Shown one piece after another: positions 7,930 to 9,660 of a stretch of DNA of 9,660 bases. The notes under the pieces are model-generated. The model saw only the letters and a list, made by a program, of their open reading frames with translations, did no database searches and had not been told where the DNA came from. A program made the position numbers and the translations under genes. Origin of the DNA: Rickettsiales bacterium (GTDB taxonomy: Bacteria; Pseudomonadota; Alphaproteobacteria; Rickettsiales; Anaplasmataceae); contig JAITUS010000105.1 of NCBI GenBank assembly GCA_031286185.1, forward strand, positions 1-9,660, written 5' to 3'. The number at the start of each line of letters is the position of its first letter. The stretch's first letter is position 1.

Positions 7930-8086
7930 CCTTTTATTGCATTACTTACGCAACCAGCCCACCACAAGCGCTCCTGAACGAGAGTGTGGAATTCCCCCCC
8001 CTACAATAGTGCTAAAGCGATACATAATACCCAGCTAAGGCCCTACAGACCCTATGGTTATTGCCACATACGATGCAAGCTTTTTT
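7930..8086 (+). ncRNA. Candidate structured small RNA (6S-like layout possible)
   Basis: A GC-rich island (69 G+C of 132 bases at 7949-8080, hand count) sits in AT-rich intergenic DNA. TTGCAT (7937-7942) pairs with ATGCAA (8073-8078), and GCAA (7950-7953) pairs with TTGC (8061-8064). An internal hairpin has CCACA (7962-7966) with TGTGG (7985-7989), plus CTC (7971-7973) with GAG (7982-7984). The centre is open and C-rich, with eight C at 7994-8001. Two bases after the closing arm comes TTTTTT (8081-8086), which is terminator-like and favours the plus strand. A weak promoter, TTTCAT (7895-7900), 16 bases, TATTAG (7917-7922), would start a transcript near 7930. A long, interrupted hairpin of about 150 bases with an open middle resembles 6S RNA in outline, but I see no diagnostic sequence. 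It is not tmRNA, SRP RNA or RNase P RNA by the signatures I know. A minus-strand reading is the main alternative. Confidence 0.35.
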
Positions 8087-8096
8087 GATCAGGCAT
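8058..8096 (-). CDS. Possible 12-aa leader peptide or remnant of a decayed gene
   Basis: ATG at 8094-8096 opens the frame MPDQKSLHRMWQ, ending at TAA 8058-8060. It has the strongest Shine-Dalgarno sequence noticed in the window, AAGGAGG (8103-8109, minus strand), at an ideal spacing of six bases. It points towards gdhB, whose start lies about 200 bases further on. It may be a leader peptide for gdhB or the start of a gene destroyed by stops: the same frame continues through TAA, TAG, TAG and TAG into 41 open codons ending at TAA 7875-7877. No run of one amino acid suggests classical attenuation, and I see no intrinsic terminator before gdhB. Confidence 0.3.
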   Translation of the reverse strand: MPDQKSLHRMWQ

Positions 8097-8102
8097 GAAC
8101 TT

Positions 8103-8121
8103 CCTCCTTCAAATTATTATA
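8103..8121 (-). promoter_or_regulatory. Minus-strand TATAAT and Shine-Dalgarno sequence upstream of gdhB
   Basis: On the minus strand a perfect TATAAT (8116-8121) lies six bases before AAGGAGG (8103-8109). No good -35 box stands 16-18 bases upstream of it. A perfect TTGACA (8153-8158) exists but is 31 bases away, too far to pair with it. The site is a reasonable candidate start for the leader frame and for gdhB, but a transcript starting here would begin almost at the Shine-Dalgarno sequence. Confidence 0.3.
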
Positions 8122-8179
8122 ATCCTTTGTTATTGCATAATTTCGCAACCAATGTCAATTATATAACAGAGGTTTCCGA

Positions 8180-8210
8180 TTGACTTTTAACACACTTCAG
8201 TCTATATAAT
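8180..8210 (+). promoter_or_regulatory. Promoter of nuoD
   Basis: TTGACT (8180-8185) is followed after 17 bases by TATATA (8203-8208) or after 19 bases by TATAAT (8205-8210). Both hexamers are close to the sigma-70 consensus. Transcription would start near 8216, leaving a leader of only about 15-20 bases before the nuoD ATG. No clear Shine-Dalgarno sequence lies in that leader. Confidence 0.6.
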
Positions 8211-8233
8211 TTCAATATCTTAAGTTATCAGAT

Positions 8234-9406
8234 ATGCCAGATCTAAAAACAATGATGTTGAATTTTGGACCTCAGCACCCAGCGGCACATGGGGTGTTGC
8301 GTCTTGTATTGGAAATGGATGGTGAAGTGATCGAAAGAGCAGATCCCCATATTGGGCTTTTGCACCGCGGCACTGAAAAATTAATAGAGCACAAAACGTA
8401 TCTCCAAGCTTTGCCGTATTTTGATCGTCTTGACTACGTATCACCAATGTCGCAAGAGCACGCATATTCACTGTGTGTAGAGAAATTATTGCAATGTGAA
8501 GTGCCAGTCAGAGCAAAGTATTTGCGTGTTTTGTTTTGTGAGCTGACCAGAATACTAAATCACTTACTCAGTATCTCTTCTCAAGCATTGGATGTTGGAG
8601 CGATGACTCCCCTTTTATGGCTCTTTGAAGAAAGAGAAAAAATATTGGCATTTTACGAAAGAGCTTCGGGTGCAAGGTTTCATGCAGCTTATATTAGGCC
8701 AGGCGGAGTGGCAGCAGATGTCCCAGAAGGCTTGATTGAAGATATCGCAAAGTTCATAGAGCAATTTCCGCAGTATATAGATGATGTTGATGAGCTTCTG
8801 ACAGAAAATAGGATATGGAAACAACGTACTGTAGGAATCAGTGAAATATCGATAAAACAGGCGCTTGACTGGGGTTTTAGCGGACCAATGCTGCGTGCTG
8901 CTGGGCTTGCTTGGGATTTGCGAAAAAGCCAGCCATATGAGATATACGACCAACTGGATTTTGATATACCAATCGGCCAAAATGGTGACTGTTATGATCG
9001 TTATTTGGTCAGGATGGCAGAAATTAGGCAATCTATTAGTTTGGTAAAGCAGTGCATAGAAAAAATGCCCGAAGGACCAGTGAAAACTGAAGATAGAAAG
9101 ATTGCTCCACCGCCAAGAGCAGAGATGAAAACGTCCATGGAGGCTCTCATTCACCATTTTAAGCTTTACTCAGAAGGGTATCGTGTGCCAGAAGGTGAAG
9201 CTTATGCAGCTGTTGAGGCACCAAAAGGTGAGTTTGGGGTATATATAGTTTCAGATGGCACTAATATACCCTATAGGTGCAGAATAAGAGCACCCGGCTT
9301 TGCACATTTGCAAGCCTTGGACTTCATGTCAAAAGGACACATGCTTGCTGACATTGCAGCAATTATTGGTTCGCTCGATATAGTTTTTGGTGAGATTGAT
9401 AGGTAA
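8234..9406 (+). CDS. nuoD: NADH-quinone oxidoreductase subunit D (complex I)
   Basis: NuoD is a subunit of the peripheral arm of respiratory complex I, at the junction with the membrane arm, where it forms the quinone pocket together with NuoB. The 390-aa length is typical of alphaproteobacterial NuoD. Family signatures are present from start to end: [14 protein letters not shown] at 11-24, [12 protein letters not shown] at 39-50, [18 protein letters not shown] at 61-78, and the C-terminal [11 protein letters not shown]. His19 and Tyr68 match by constant offset the quinone-contacting His38 and Tyr87 of the Thermus homologue. The ATG at 8234 gives the usual NuoD N-terminus, though there is no Shine-Dalgarno sequence. 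No nuoC precedes it and no nuoE follows directly, so it is transcribed alone or with the downstream frame, away from other nuo genes. The frame is intact. Confidence 0.97.
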   Translation: MPDLKTMMLNFGPQHPAAHGVLRLVLEMDGEVIERADPHIGLLHRGTEKLIEHKTYLQALPYFDRLDYVSPMSQEHAYSLCVEKLLQCEVPVRAKYLRVLFCELTRILNHLLSISSQALDVGAMTPLLWLFEEREKILAFYERASGARFHAAYIRPGGVAADVPEGLIEDIAKFIEQFPQYIDDVDELLTENRIWKQRTVGISEISIKQALDWGFSGPMLRAAGLAWDLRKSQPYEIYDQLDFDIPIGQNGDCYDRYLVRMAEIRQSISLVKQCIEKMPEGPVKTEDRKIAPPPRAEMKTSMEALIHHFKLYSEGYRVPEGEAYAAVEAPKGEFGVYIVSDGTNIPYRCRIRAPGFAHLQALDFMSKGHMLADIAAIIGSLDIVFGEIDR

Positions 9407-9444
9407 ATTTTTAGCTATAGCTCGTTTGGCAGCAACCGGAAGTT

Positions 9445-9456
9445 AATAGATCTATT
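9445..9456. repeat. 12-base perfect palindrome downstream of nuoD
   Basis: AATAGATCTATT is its own reverse complement. It lies about 40 bases after the nuoD stop, and a second 10-base palindrome, AGCTATAGCT, lies at about 9412-9421. Either could be a protein-binding site or chance; no T-run follows, so neither is a standard terminator. Confidence 0.35.
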
Positions 9457-9571
9457 GCAAACAAACCAGTTTCGACATATGCGAAAAAACTACTTAACAA
9501 CCTTCGCCAGTCTTGTTACCATAACAGCAAGGGTATTTCTAACTCAAAACTTGTTTTTGATCTGCAGGCTC

Positions 9572-9660
9572 AATGACAAAATTCAGTAAAAAACTCGGGG
9601 TATTTTTTGGCGGATTGTATCAAATTATAGCGGCTGCATGTCTTTTACATTTTTTCTACA
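9572..9660 (+). CDS. N-terminus of an unidentified, probably membrane protein (runs off the window)
   Basis: ATG at 9572 opens 29 codons that run to the window edge without a stop. The fragment begins MTKFSKKLGVFFGG and continues as a hydrophobic stretch (LYQIIAAACLLHFFY). This pattern of a short basic start followed by a non-polar segment suits a membrane anchor or an uncleaved signal. A stop at 9557-9559 in this frame makes 9572 the first ATG, and AGG (9565-9567) is a weak ribosome-binding site. It lies 165 bases after nuoD. The family is not recognisable from this much sequence. Confidence 0.5.

Larger units (their letters stand above)
7857..8233. other. Divergent intergenic region between gdhB and nuoD (377 bases)
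   Basis: The flanks (about 7857-7930 and 8100-8233) are AT-rich as expected, but the middle is not. It holds a GC-rich, structured island (about 7937-8086), a minus-strand Shine-Dalgarno sequence with a 12-codon frame (8058-8109), a TATAAT on the minus strand (8116-8121) and the nuoD promoter on the plus strand (8180-8210). On the minus strand a second stretch of 41 codons (7878-8000) is open in the same frame as the 12-codon frame, separated from it by four stop codons. No known protein was recognised there. Confidence 0.7.

Noticed and set aside
8011..8078. Resemblance to a 23S rRNA segment (CAGCTAAGG, ATGGTTA and ACGATG in the same order)
   Set aside because: The matches are short, the spacing between them is wrong for 23S, and the flanking bases do not agree; probably chance, although an alignment would settle it.
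7930..8086. tmRNA, SRP RNA or RNase P RNA
   Set aside because: No tag reading frame, no GGAAG-type SRP apical motif and no RNase P core sequence is present on either strand.
8615..9157. 180-aa minus-strand open frame
   Set aside because: It lies wholly inside nuoD on the opposite strand and has an odd Cys/Trp/His/Phe-rich composition; it is a shadow of nuoD codons.
9407..9571. tRNA or small gene between nuoD and the last frame
   Set aside because: No cloverleaf could be drawn and no open frame with a ribosome-binding site was seen; only short palindromes were found.

Overview
The window looks like chromosome of a Wolbachia strain (Rickettsiales, Anaplasmataceae). The evidence is the AT-rich composition, an ankyrin-repeat gene, a very large NAD-glutamate dehydrogenase, a PleD-type diguanylate cyclase and a nuoD gene standing apart from other nuo genes. 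The genus is inferred from this combination and from the style of the proteins; no search was run.

Layout. Positions 77-1358 (minus) hold an ankyrin-repeat gene broken by a 4-base tandem duplication near codon 60; removing four bases restores one 425-codon frame. Positions 1491-7856 (minus) hold three overlapping genes read in the order gdhB (NAD-glutamate dehydrogenase, about 1,577 aa), a tatB-like gene (98 aa) and pleD (458 aa, REC-REC-GGDEF). The gdhB/tatB overlap is 13 bases and the tatB/pleD overlap is 29 bases, so they are probably co-transcribed and translationally coupled. Positions 7857-8233 form a divergent intergenic region. nuoD (complex I 49-kDa-type subunit) is read rightward at 8234-9406. 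The window ends in the first 29 codons of an unidentified, probably membrane-bound protein (9572 onward, plus).

How the genes fit together. GdhB feeds glutamate carbon into the TCA cycle and makes NADH, and NuoD belongs to the complex that oxidises NADH; both fit an intracellular bacterium living on host amino acids. The TatB-like protein would serve the twin-arginine export pathway, and PleD would make cyclic di-GMP. Nothing in the sequence shows a direct functional link between gdhB, tatB and pleD beyond the tight gene packing. The ankyrin gene is of the type often proposed as host-interaction proteins, but this copy appears disrupted.

Most unusual part. The gdhB-nuoD intergenic region contains a compact GC-rich island (about 7930-8086; 69 G+C of 132 bases at 7949-8080 by hand count). 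It has inverted repeats, a run of eight C and a six-T run right after the closing arm, which suggests a small structured RNA on the plus strand. On the opposite strand a strong Shine-Dalgarno sequence precedes a 12-codon reading frame, so a leader peptide or a decayed gene is a competing reading. No tRNA, rRNA, CRISPR array or complete insertion sequence was recognised.
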